Shown: in pieces, positions 17,623 to 26,262 of the stretch
How positions within the stretch are numbered: position 1 is the first letter of the stretch
How the letters are laid out: every line of letters begins with the position of its first letter
Assembly (NCBI RefSeq): GCF_900116175.1
Contig: NZ_FPCH01000001.1
Span: 684,501-748,500, forward strand
DNA: 64,000 nucleotides
From: Hyphomicrobium facile
Lineage (GTDB): Bacteria > Pseudomonadota > Alphaproteobacteria > Rhizobiales > Hyphomicrobiaceae
Direction: 5' to 3'
The notes under the pieces: generated by a model
What the model saw: only the letters and a program-made list of their open reading frames with translations
Databases searched by the model: none
What the model was told of the DNA's origin: nothing
Program-made: the position numbers and the translations under genes

Positions 17623-18549
17623 ATGACCCTTTATCTGCCGATTGCCGAGATGTCGGTTTCCGTCATCACCTTTCTGGCACTCGGTGCGACTGTGGGCTTT
17701 CTCTCCGGGCTGTTCGGTGTCGGCGGTGGATTTCTGCTGGCCCCGCTGCTGACGTTTCTCGGCATACCGCCGGGCGTTGCGATCGCGACGAGCACGTCTC
17801 ACGTCGTCGCGTCATCCGTTTCCGGCGCCATGACGCATCATCGGCGCGGCAATGTCGATGTGAAGCTCGGGCTCGTCATGCTGGCGGGCGGTCTCGTCGG
17901 CACATACCTCGGCGTCAATTTCGTGAAGATACTGACGGCGAGAGGCCTGTTCGAGCTTACGGTTTCTCTGACGTATGTGATCTTTCTCGGCACGGTCGGG
18001 ACAATTATCCTGTTCGAGGGAATAAACGCCTCGCGAAAGCCGCGCTCGCCGGGCGGCTCTTCGTTGCGCAAGCCGGGTCAGCACAGCTGGATCGAGCGCT
18101 TGCCGTTCAAGATGCGGTTTCCGCGGTCGAAGCTTTATACCAGCGCTGTACCGCCGGTCGTCATCGGCATGTTCGTCGGCTTCATCTCGGCAATGATGGG
18201 CATCGGCGGCGGCTTCGTCATGATCCCGGCGCTGATTTACCTCTTACGCGTGCCGACCGGACTCGTCATCGGCACATCGCTTTTTCAAATCGTCTTTGTT
18301 TCCGCGACGGCGACGGTGCTGCACGCGGTTGAAAACAAGTCAGTCGATATCGTACTTGCCGTTATCCTCATCGCGGGCGGCGTTTTAGGCGCGCAATTCG
18401 GCACGATGGCGGGTGAGAAACTTCGTGGCGAGCATCTGCGCGTTCTGCTCGGTGCGCTGATCCTGCTTGTTGCGGCCCGCATGGCTTTCGATCTCGCTGT
18501 GCGGCCCAGCGACTTATATTCGCTCGCGCTCGTGCCGGGGGCGCCATGA
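17623..18549 (+). CDS. TauE/SafE family membrane exporter
   Basis: The ATG at 17623 (AGGA upstream) starts a 308-residue protein with eight or so membrane spans arranged as two related halves. Each half has the family glycine motif: GLFGVGGGFLLAPLL near residue 30 and MMGIGGGFVMIPALI near 190. TauE/SafE proteins export or import sulphur anions and organic sulphonates across the inner membrane. The next gene overlaps by four bases (ATGA) and encodes a TIGR02186 protein, a pairing that recurs in alphaproteobacteria. The transported compound is not known from sequence. Confidence 0.9.
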   Translation: MTLYLPIAEMSVSVITFLALGATVGFLSGLFGVGGGFLLAPLLTFLGIPPGVAIATSTSHVVASSVSGAMTHHRRGNVDVKLGLVMLAGGLVGTYLGVNFVKILTARGLFELTVSLTYVIFLGTVGTIILFEGINASRKPRSPGGSSLRKPGQHSWIERLPFKMRFPRSKLYTSAVPPVVIGMFVGFISAMMGIGGGFVMIPALIYLLRVPTGLVIGTSLFQIVFVSATATVLHAVENKSVDIVLAVILIAGGVLGAQFGTMAGEKLRGEHLRVLLGALILLVAARMAFDLAVRPSDLYSLALVPGAP

Positions 18550-19349
18550 TGCACATCCGGATGCTCAATCGCCTTTGCGCAGCGATAGTCTTGATGTTCG
18601 CGATTGCCGGCGGAGCTGCTGCTGCCGACAGGCCGAAGGAGGGCGTGGAGGCTGACGCATCAACGCGGCAGGTCGCGATCACGTCGAGTTTCACGGGCAC
18701 GGAAATTCTGGTTTTCGGCACGGTCGAGAACAGCGTGCAGCCAAGTCCGGAGGCTGGAACGTACGACATCATCATCGTCGTCGAGGGCATGCCTGGGCCG
18801 GTGGTGGTGCGAGAAAAATCGCGTGTGGCCGGTATCTGGATCAACACCTCGTCGCTGATGTTCGCGTCGGTCCCGAGCTATTATGCGATCGCCTCGACGC
18901 GGCCGATCGACGAGATCGCCGACAAGGCCCTTTTAGATGCGAACCAGATCGGCTTCGACCACGTGCGCATGGCCCATGCGCGGGATGCCGACGTGGATGC
19001 CGCCACTGTCAGGTCGTTCAAGGACGCCCTGATCCGTCTGAAGGAGGCGCAAGGCGTTTACGTGAGACGGGACTTCGGCGTGACGTTCATCGGCCGCAGC
19101 CTCTTTCGTGCAACGATTTCGTTGCCGCCGAACGTGCCCGTCGGCCCGCTGACCGCGCGCGTCTACCTCTTCAAGGAGGGAAAGCTGCTCGGCCAGTACC
19201 AGAGCCGCGTCATGCTGCAGCGTGAAGGGATCGAGCGGTTCATCCATAATTTCGCGATCTCGCAACCGCTCGCCTATGGCCTTGTGACGGTTCTGCTCGC
19301 GGCAGCAGCTGGGCTGACGGCCGCCTTCGCATTCCGCAAGCCCGCGTAG
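18546..19349 (+). CDS. TIGR02186 family membrane-anchored protein
   Basis: The start codon overlaps the stop of the TauE/SafE gene (ATGA), indicating translational coupling. The 267-residue product has a signal peptide (cleavage near AGGAAAA|DR), an extracytoplasmic beta-rich domain with the family phrase FTGTEILVFGTVE, and a C-terminal membrane span (about 240-262). This matches TIGR02186, a family of unknown function found beside TauE/SafE exporters. It probably forms part of the exporter complex on the periplasmic side. That role is inferred from gene order. Confidence 0.87.
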   Translation: MMHIRMLNRLCAAIVLMFAIAGGAAAADRPKEGVEADASTRQVAITSSFTGTEILVFGTVENSVQPSPEAGTYDIIIVVEGMPGPVVVREKSRVAGIWINTSSLMFASVPSYYAIASTRPIDEIADKALLDANQIGFDHVRMAHARDADVDAATVRSFKDALIRLKEAQGVYVRRDFGVTFIGRSLFRATISLPPNVPVGPLTARVYLFKEGKLLGQYQSRVMLQREGIERFIHNFAISQPLAYGLVTVLLAAAAGLTAAFAFRKPA

Positions 19350-19351
19350 GT

Positions 19352-20074
19352 TCAATCCTCGCGCAGCAGGCGCGGAGCGACGGGATAGAGGCCCTCGTGG
19401 CCGAGCATCCAGACGTCGAGGCCATCCGCATCGAACAGCGGTTCGAACGCGACATCGAGAATGTTCAGGCCTCCGGTGAATGCGCCGAATGCGGGCATCA
19501 CGAGGCGGAGGCGATTGCCGACGAAGCAAGGACGGCGCAACGACGTTCCGTGAAATACGAGGCGGGCCGCGGGGTGGAAGTGTCCCGCGATCTCATGCGT
19601 GCAGGCTCCTGCGTGCGGCTCGTGGCGCAACGCGATGCCGCCGACGACGATCTCGGGTATCACATGGCCAGCGAGCATGCGATCGATGCTCGGATCGTGA
19701 TTGCCGGTGATCCAGATCCAATCGCGATTTTCCTGAAGCATGCGAAGGCTTTCAACGTCGGCCGCGTCCATGCGCGCGGCGCCGGCCGGATCGTGGAGGC
19801 TGTCGCCGAGACAGATGACCGTTTCAGGGTCGTACCTGTCGATAAGGATCGCGAGCTTATGGAGCGTTTCGCGCGTGTCGTAGGGTGGCAGCATTTGGCC
19901 GCGCACGGCATAGGACGAGCCCTTTTCGAGATGGAGATCGGAAACGATCAACGCCTTCTCGGCCGGCCAGTAAAGTGCGCCCGATTTATGCGCGACGAAA
20001 GTTTTGCCGCAAACGAGCACAGGTTGGTCGGCAAAATCGTCGAGTCCGATGCGCTCCGGCTTCAGCATGTTCAT
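19352..20074 (-). CDS. pdeM: Ligase-associated DNA damage response endonuclease PdeM
   Basis: The 240-residue protein is a calcineurin-like metallophosphoesterase with all metal-ligand blocks: SDLHLEKG (45-52), GDSLHD (90-95), GNHD (124-127) and GHFHP (164-168). The opening pattern matches PdeM, the nuclease encoded beside the ligase-associated Lhr-like helicase in many bacteria. The gene starts inside the last codons of the helicase gene (four-base overlap, 20071-20074), so the two are translationally coupled. The ligase and exonuclease genes that complete the usual cluster are not adjacent here. Confidence 0.93.
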   Translation of the reverse strand: MNMLKPERIGLDDFADQPVLVCGKTFVAHKSGALYWPAEKALIVSDLHLEKGSSYAVRGQMLPPYDTRETLHKLAILIDRYDPETVICLGDSLHDPAGAARMDAADVESLRMLQENRDWIWITGNHDPSIDRMLAGHVIPEIVVGGIALRHEPHAGACTHEIAGHFHPAARLVFHGTSLRRPCFVGNRLRLVMPAFGAFTGGLNILDVAFEPLFDADGLDVWMLGHEGLYPVAPRLLRED

Positions 20075-22623
20075 GTCCGCAGGTCCCCCGTTGCTTCGCG
20101 GATCAACTCGTCAGCGGCATCGCGCAAAATTGCGTCACGGTCTTGGCCATAAACCAGCTCAACTCCGATCTCCAGCAGCACCGGCACGGCGAGCGGAGAT
20201 ACATGATCAAGAGTTTGATGTCTGATTCGGTGCTTGATGCGAGCCAGAAAAGCGCCGAGCCGCTTGATATCGAGGAGCCCCGTGGCAGCGTCGGCCCAGG
20301 CGGCCTCCAGCAGCAAGTGTCCGGGATCGTGGCGTCGGAGCACATCATAGATGAGATCGGTCGAGATCGTCACCTGACGGCCGGATTTGACTTTGCCCGG
20401 ATGCCTGCGCTCGATCAATCCGGCGATGACGGCGGATAAGCGGAACGTTCGCTTCATGAGCGCGCTTTCGGCGAGCCAGGCGTCGAGATCGTCGCCCAGC
20501 ATGTCTTCGTCGAAGAGTTCTTCGAGCGAAAGCCGGCCGTGGGAAATGAGGCTCGAAATGTCGTCGTGCGCCCAAACGGCCAACGCGTAATCGTTGGCGA
20601 CGAAGCCGACGGGCTTTGCTCCGATGCGGTCGAGGCGCCGGGTAAGCAGCATGCCGAGCGTCTGGTGCGCGAGGCGGCCCTCGAACGGATAAGCGACGAG
20701 GAAGTGCCGATTGCCGCGCGGGAATGTTTCGATGAGAACTTCGTCAGGCGCGGGGATGACGGAGCGTTCGGTCTGCAACTCCAGCCAATTTGCAACGGGA
20801 TTTGGCAGGCCCGACCAGACGCTCGGATCGGAGAGCATGTCGCGCACGCGTTTTGCGAGATGCGTCGACAGTGGAAATTTGCCGCCGTCGTAGCTCGGCA
20901 CCATCGGATCTTCGGCGGTCGCGCGGGAGACGAAGACTTCGGTGTCCCTGATGCCTTCGAAGCGAAGCACTTGCCCCGCAAAGACGAACGTATCGCCCGG
21001 CGTCAGCTGCTCGGCGAAATGTTCCTCGATTTCACCCAGCACGCGGCCGCCGATGCGGGCGATGTTTTTCTTGCCACCGCGGCCTGAGACGAGGCGCACT
21101 TTGAGGTGAGGGGCGTCGACGATGGTGCCGACATTCAAGCGATATTGTTGCACGATGCGTGGGTTGGCGACGCGGAGCTTGCCGTCGTCCGCCGGTCTCA
21201 GTTTGGCAAAGCGTTCGTATGATTTCAGCGCGTAGCCGCCTGTCGAGACGAAGTCGACTGTGCGATCGAACTGGCTTCGCGTCAGGCCCGCGTAGGGAAG
21301 CGCCGAGCGAACTTCGTCGAATAGGGCATCGGGATTGAACGGCGCCTGGCACGCCATGCCGAGAACGTGCTGCGCTAAGACGTCGAGCGCCCCGACTCGC
21401 GATAGCGTGGCGTCCTGATCTCCGGCTTCCGCCGCCTGTTGGGCTGCCCGGCATTCGAGAACCTCGAAGCGATTTCCCGGGACCAAAATCGCCTGGGATG
21501 GCTCGTCGAGCCGGTGGTTCGCGCGGCCTATCCGCTGCAACAGCCGGCTTGCTCCCTTCGGTGCGCCGAGATGGATAACGAGATCGACATCGCCCCAGTC
21601 GATGCCGAGATCGAGCGTCGATGTGGCGACGACGGCGCGCAAACGCCCTTCGGCCATTGCGGCTTCGACCTTCTTGCGCTGGGCCGCTTCGAGCGATCCG
21701 TGGTGCAGGCCGATCGGCAGGTTGTCGTCGTTGATGCGCCAGAGTTCCTGGAAAGCGAATTCGGCCTGCATGCGCGTGTTGACGAAAACGAGCGACAGCT
21801 TATGCGCGCCGATGGCTTCGTAGACTTCGCGCATCGCGTAGCGGGCGGTATGGCCGGTCCAGGGAATTTCGTTTTCGGCTTCGAGAATTTCGATGACGGG
21901 CTTGGCGCCGCCTTTGACGGTGACGATGTCGGACAGCCGCGTTTCGGCTTCGGGCTCCGTTTGCGCAACGAGGTAGCCGCGAAGTTCGCTCGGTCGCGCG
22001 ACCGTTGCCGACAATCCGATCGTCATGACGTTTGGCGCGATCTTGCGCAGGCGGGCGAGATCGAGCGCGAGGAGATCGCCGCGCTTCGAAGCTGCGAGCG
22101 CGTGCAGCTCATCGAGGATGATCGTATCAAGATCGGCGAACAGGTAGGGCGCATCGGGATGACTGAGGAGCAGGGCGACCTGCTCCGGCGTCGTCAGCAT
22201 GATCTGCGGCGGCTTCACGCGCTGGCGCTGCCGGCGTGCGAGGGACGTGTCGCCGGTGCGCGTTTCGGTGCGGACCTTCAGGCCCATTTCCTCGATCGGG
22301 TGCGTCAGGTTCCGTTCGACGTCGGCTGCGAGCGCTTTGAGCGGCGAGATGTAGAGCGTGAATAATCCCGCGCCGATCTTCTTCCTTTCGCCGTTGTGGA
22401 TCGAGATCAGGCTCGGCAGAAAGCCTGCGAGCGTTTTACCGGCGCCGGTCGGCGCGATCAGCAGCGTGGAGCGGCGCTCGCGTGCGGCATCGAGAAGGGC
22501 GAGCTGGTGAGGACGTGGCTTCCAGCCGCGCTTTGCGAACCATGCGGCGATCGCGGCGGGCAGAGGTTCGGACACGCGAGGCGCTCGCGTGCGGCGCGTC
22601 TTTTTCTCCGCCGTCGATGCCAT
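20071..22623 (-). CDS. Ligase-associated DNA damage response DEXH-box helicase (Lhr-like)
   Basis: The ATG at 22623 gives 850 residues, close to the family length; the frame is open to a TTG at 22731, which would add a basic, low-complexity 36-residue leader. Helicase motifs are clear: APTGAGKT (motif I), DELHAL (II), GLSATVARP (III), and VVATSTLDLGIDWGDVD with QRIGRANHR (V and VI). After the RecA domains comes the Lhr winged-helix core with a DUF1998-less C-terminus. These 3'-5' helicases act in DNA repair with PdeM, which overlaps its 3' end. Confidence 0.92.
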   Translation of the reverse strand: MASTAEKKTRRTRAPRVSEPLPAAIAAWFAKRGWKPRPHQLALLDAARERRSTLLIAPTGAGKTLAGFLPSLISIHNGERKKIGAGLFTLYISPLKALAADVERNLTHPIEEMGLKVRTETRTGDTSLARRQRQRVKPPQIMLTTPEQVALLLSHPDAPYLFADLDTIILDELHALAASKRGDLLALDLARLRKIAPNVMTIGLSATVARPSELRGYLVAQTEPEAETRLSDIVTVKGGAKPVIEILEAENEIPWTGHTARYAMREVYEAIGAHKLSLVFVNTRMQAEFAFQELWRINDDNLPIGLHHGSLEAAQRKKVEAAMAEGRLRAVVATSTLDLGIDWGDVDLVIHLGAPKGASRLLQRIGRANHRLDEPSQAILVPGNRFEVLECRAAQQAAEAGDQDATLSRVGALDVLAQHVLGMACQAPFNPDALFDEVRSALPYAGLTRSQFDRTVDFVSTGGYALKSYERFAKLRPADDGKLRVANPRIVQQYRLNVGTIVDAPHLKVRLVSGRGGKKNIARIGGRVLGEIEEHFAEQLTPGDTFVFAGQVLRFEGIRDTEVFVSRATAEDPMVPSYDGGKFPLSTHLAKRVRDMLSDPSVWSGLPNPVANWLELQTERSVIPAPDEVLIETFPRGNRHFLVAYPFEGRLAHQTLGMLLTRRLDRIGAKPVGFVANDYALAVWAHDDISSLISHGRLSLEELFDEDMLGDDLDAWLAESALMKRTFRLSAVIAGLIERRHPGKVKSGRQVTISTDLIYDVLRRHDPGHLLLEAAWADAATGLLDIKRLGAFLARIKHRIRHQTLDHVSPLAVPVLLEIGVELVYGQDRDAILRDAADELIREATGDLRT

Positions 22624-22822
22624 CAGCGCGGCGCTCCGCGGCCTGCGCACGCCGTCCTTTGCGGAAGGCTGTTCGGCCGTTTCCTGATTCTTGGCGGATT
22701 TGCGCGGCACGTTTAATTTGGGCTTCGGCAAATTGGCTCAGGTCACTCTAAATCGCTTTTGTGGGCAACTTGGCCGTTATACCTGCTGAAGCTTCCGAAG
22801 ACGTCGAAAAAAATCGCGGCAA

Positions 22823-23920
22823 TTAAAGCGGCCGTTTCGCCCAGTCGTCAGCGCGGCGGCCACGGATTGCGGCGAGGTTCGCGTGCGACCCGGCGTGCAG
22901 CGTCTTCGCGAGGAAAGATTTGATCTCTCCGATCAGGCTCGGGCCTTCGTACACAAGGCCCGTGTAAAGCTGCAATAATGTGGCGCCGGCTTCGATTTTC
23001 TCGAGCGCCCGCTCGCCGCTGTCGATGCCGCCGATGCCGATGAGCGGGATCCGGCCTTCGGTCTGCTTGAAAATACGGGCGAGCATGGCGGTCGAGCGTT
23101 GAAAGGCGGGGCGGCCGGAAAGGCCTCCGGCTTCGCGTGCTTCAGGCGACTTCAAGCCGTCACGCGAGAGGGTCGTGTTTGACACCGCAATGGCGTCGAC
23201 GTCGTAGGCGACGAGCTTTTCGACGATCGGAGCGATGTCGTCGGCCGCGATGTCGGGGGAAATTTTGACGACGATCGGACGCCGCTGCGCGCCGTCGTTT
23301 GTCAGCCTTGTCCGCGCGGCCATGATGCGTGCGAGAAGTGCTTCGAGCGCGGCGGGCGCCTGGAGATCGCGAAGCCCTGGTGTGTTCGGAGAGGAGATGT
23401 TGACGGTAAAGTAGCTGGCGACCGAATTGAACCGCAACAGGCCCAACACGTAGTCTTCGCCGCGGTCGACGCTGTCCTTATTCGCTCCGATATTGACGCC
23501 GACGATGCCGCCACGGTTCATCCGCGCTTCGAGACGCGCGAGAGCTGCCGCGTGGCCGCCATTGTTGAAACCGAGCCGGTTGATGAGGGCGTTGTCCTGG
23601 ACGAGCCTGAAGACACGCGGCTTCGGATTCCCGCTTTGCGGGTGCGGGGTGACTGTGCCGATCTCGGCGAAGCCGCAGCCCATGCCGAGCACGGCATCGG
23701 GTACGCGGGCGTCCTTATCGTAACCAGCTGCGATGCCGACCGGATTTTTGAATTCCAATCCAAACACCGTTTGCGAGAGCACGCGGTCGTCGGCACCGAA
23801 GGCGCGCGGATAAAGTCCGCATTCGAGCGCGCGCACAGTGAGTTCGTGTGCTTCCTCGGGAGCAAGCGCGAAAAGCGCGGGGCGCGTCAGCCGGTAGATG
23901 CCTGTCAGCACGCGAACCAT
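22823..23920 (-). CDS. pyrD: Quinone-dependent dihydroorotate dehydrogenase
   Basis: The 365-residue protein is a class 2 DHODH: an N-terminal membrane-associating segment (YRLTRPALFALAPEEAHEL), then the FMN barrel with FKNPVGIAAGYDKDARV, NRLGFNNGGHAA, the catalytic-serine loop VNISSPNTPGLRDLQ, and GIGGIDSGERALEKIEAGA near the end. It oxidises dihydroorotate to orotate at the inner membrane, passing electrons to ubiquinone, in pyrimidine synthesis. The start overlaps the end of the DUF952 gene by 16 bases, a common arrangement in alphaproteobacteria. Confidence 0.96.
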   Translation of the reverse strand: MVRVLTGIYRLTRPALFALAPEEAHELTVRALECGLYPRAFGADDRVLSQTVFGLEFKNPVGIAAGYDKDARVPDAVLGMGCGFAEIGTVTPHPQSGNPKPRVFRLVQDNALINRLGFNNGGHAAALARLEARMNRGGIVGVNIGANKDSVDRGEDYVLGLLRFNSVASYFTVNISSPNTPGLRDLQAPAALEALLARIMAARTRLTNDGAQRRPIVVKISPDIAADDIAPIVEKLVAYDVDAIAVSNTTLSRDGLKSPEAREAGGLSGRPAFQRSTAMLARIFKQTEGRIPLIGIGGIDSGERALEKIEAGATLLQLYTGLVYEGPSLIGEIKSFLAKTLHAGSHANLAAIRGRRADDWAKRPL

Positions 23921-24258
23921 TCCTCGTCAAGGCAATGAACGCCGTCGTTATTTTTTGGCAATGGCCGCTCCCATAAAGCCACAGAAACCGGAAGAGCGGA
24001 GTAGAGGTGAGGAAAGAGCTCGCCTCCGCGAGATTGTTCCCATTTGAGATCAGAGCCTAGTGCGGCCGCCTCGAATGCGATGAGAACGAGATCCCGTTTG
24101 CCTTTGAAATGTTTTTCTAATGTGCCGGACAACTGGTGCTGTTGTGACAGATGAATGAAGCAGTCTCGCTTGTCGTCGAGCGATCCTTCATAATTACCTT
24201 TTGCAATTGCATCTGACCATTCGGCAGCCGTGGCAATTTTGTAGACGAACTTTTTCAT
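23905..24258 (-). CDS. DUF952 family protein
   Basis: The 117-residue protein begins MKKFVYKIATAAEWSDAIAK and has the DUF952 phrases DKRDCFIHLSQQHQL and GELFPHLYSALP. The fold is related to RNA 2'-phosphotransferase/ADP-ribosyltransferase-like small proteins, but no activity is established. It is the first gene of a two-gene unit with pyrD, overlapping it by 16 bases. Conserved linkage to pyrD is common, though a pyrimidine role has not been shown. Confidence 0.9.
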   Translation of the reverse strand: MKKFVYKIATAAEWSDAIAKGNYEGSLDDKRDCFIHLSQQHQLSGTLEKHFKGKRDLVLIAFEAAALGSDLKWEQSRGGELFPHLYSALPVSVALWERPLPKNNDGVHCLDEEWFAC

Positions 24259-24453
24259 TCCATTTTGGACTTTGCGGATGCGTGCGAAAAGATATCATCC
24301 AATTATCGGAAGCATCGGCCGGGGTGTGGCGCTGGTGCATGATCGTTGCTATCACGAATGGCTAGGCACGCAACAGTTTGGCGGGGTGCGTGTTAATAGC
24401 TGCAAGCGAAATACTTGGGCCCGCGAACGGCAGTCAAGAGGGTTGTGGCATTC

Positions 24454-26220
24454 GTGTATCCTACGGCATCGCTTAGCATCGCAGAATTGTTGTCCGGTCC
24501 TTACCTGCTGAATATCCCGCTTTTTCAGAGGCCCTATTCCTGGGGACGAGAGCAGGCCGAACAACTCCTCGACGATCTTCTGGAAGCCGCCGGTATCTCG
24601 TCCGACGACGAGCCGGAACCTGCTTACTTCCTCGGCGCCGTGGTGCTGATGGATGCGCCCGGGGCAGAAACGGCGAAGCTATCGCCCAAGATGACCCCCC
24701 GCGAATTCGGAGTGATCGACGGTCAACAGCGCCTCGTCACATTGATGACGCTGCTTGCCGTGCTGCGCGACCTCGAAACCGACGCGCGAAAGACAGTATC
24801 GAAACGCGTTCAGGGAATGCTCGTCGCCCAGTTGGGCACACGGTTTTTCCGGACGGAGCGCTTCCGGCTGCACCTTTCGACCCGTGAGCGCGCTGTTTTC
24901 GAAGACAACGTCTTGTTGCCGGGCAGCTCGGTGCTGCCAGCCAATATTCAATCGCCCTCGCTTCCCGAAGCGACGCTTCTCGAGGTGCGCGACCGCTTCA
25001 GGGCGGTGCTTGCGGAACTGACCAATACCGACCGCGCGGCGCTTGCCGATTTCATAGCGGACCGTTGCTTCGTGGTCGTCATCGTCGGCAATGATATCGA
25101 TCGCTCCCACCAGATGTTTGTCGTTCTGAACGAGCGAGGCAGAAAGCTGCAGCGCAACGACATCCTGAAGTCCGATATCCTCGCGCGCATGTCGGCGAAC
25201 GACGCCAAATGGGCCGTCGCGATGTGGGATGAAATGAGCGCGGAACTCGGGGAAGGGTTCGAGGCGTTTTTCGCACATCTCAGAACCATCTACGGGCACG
25301 GGCGGCTGCAGATCGTTTCGGGGGTGCGGCAGGTCATTCGCGATTCCGGCGGCTCGGAGGCCTTCTTCAAGGAGGTCTTCCTGCCGCTCGCCAAATCGTA
25401 TGCGATCGTTCGCAGCGGTGGCGTCGGCGTGCTGCCGCGAGAGATGCAGTCCACGCTTGCATACCTCAACCGCCTGCCGGAGGCCGATTGGGCGCCGGCC
25501 GCGATTTTCGCGCTCAAGGATTGGAAGCGTGATCCTGCCCGGGCCGCATTTCTGCTGGGCGAGATAGAGCGGCTCGCCATGCTCACCCGGCTTTTGTGCG
25601 CGGGGTCAGGGAAACGCGTTCGCCGGTTCTCGGAATTCGTCAAAGTCATTCGCTCAGGCGAGCCGATCGACAAATCGCATCCCGTTCTGCAATTGACGCG
25701 GGACGAAGTGCGCGGCATAGCGTTTCATCTCAAGGATTTTCACAAGCGCAATCCGAAGGTTTGCAAGCTGCTTCTGCTTCGGCTCGGAGACGAATTGTCG
25801 GGCGGGATGGATGCCGTCGATCCCGATCAATATACGATCGAGCATGTGCTGCCGCAGCGGCCCGCTGCCTCGAGCCCATGGCGGCAATTGTTCCCGAGTG
25901 CCGAGGAACGCGCGCAGCTCGTCGAAAGCCTCGGCAATCTCGTGCTGATCACCCAGCAGGACAACGACCGCGCGCGCAACGCGTCGTGGGACGACAAGAA
26001 AGAGATTTATTCGAAAGGGTCGAGCCAAGCTTCGATGCTCGCGATTACGCGCGATGTCATCGGCGAGCGCGAATGGCGACGCGGGCAGATCGAAACGCGC
26101 GAGCAGCGGCTCGTCGGATTGATCGACCGGATCTGGCGCGTCGACATTCTCGGACAGAGGTCCGGAGCGCGGGCTGCAAAAGCGGCGGAAGAATCCGAGG
26201 CCGCGACGCCGCTTGCCTAA
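24454..26220 (+). CDS. DUF262/DUF1524 (GmrSD-like) protein
   Basis: The N-terminal DUF262 domain has QRPYSW (25-30) and IDGQQR (88-93), the ParB-like nucleotide-binding signature of GmrS. The C-terminus has IEHVLPQ with His464 and SLGNLVLITQQDN, the HNH-like DUF1524 nuclease signature of GmrD. The two are fused in 588 residues, as in single-chain type IV restriction enzymes that cut modified phage DNA. The start is uncertain: GTG at 24454, GTG at 24445 or TTG at 24415. The gene stands alone, without an adjoining methylase or defence gene. A defence role is inferred from family only. Confidence 0.85.
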   Translation: MYPTASLSIAELLSGPYLLNIPLFQRPYSWGREQAEQLLDDLLEAAGISSDDEPEPAYFLGAVVLMDAPGAETAKLSPKMTPREFGVIDGQQRLVTLMTLLAVLRDLETDARKTVSKRVQGMLVAQLGTRFFRTERFRLHLSTRERAVFEDNVLLPGSSVLPANIQSPSLPEATLLEVRDRFRAVLAELTNTDRAALADFIADRCFVVVIVGNDIDRSHQMFVVLNERGRKLQRNDILKSDILARMSANDAKWAVAMWDEMSAELGEGFEAFFAHLRTIYGHGRLQIVSGVRQVIRDSGGSEAFFKEVFLPLAKSYAIVRSGGVGVLPREMQSTLAYLNRLPEADWAPAAIFALKDWKRDPARAAFLLGEIERLAMLTRLLCAGSGKRVRRFSEFVKVIRSGEPIDKSHPVLQLTRDEVRGIAFHLKDFHKRNPKVCKLLLLRLGDELSGGMDAVDPDQYTIEHVLPQRPAASSPWRQLFPSAEERAQLVESLGNLVLITQQDNDRARNASWDDKKEIYSKGSSQASMLAITRDVIGEREWRRGQIETREQRLVGLIDRIWRVDILGQRSGARAAKAAEESEAATPLA

Positions 26221-26262
26221 GCCGGGAAATCGCGATCCGTCTCTCCCAAAGCCCGGCCGCCG

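Noticed and set aside
21439..22365. A 308-codon plus-strand frame opposite the Lhr-like helicase
   Set aside because: It is a shadow of the helicase motifs read in the wrong strand.
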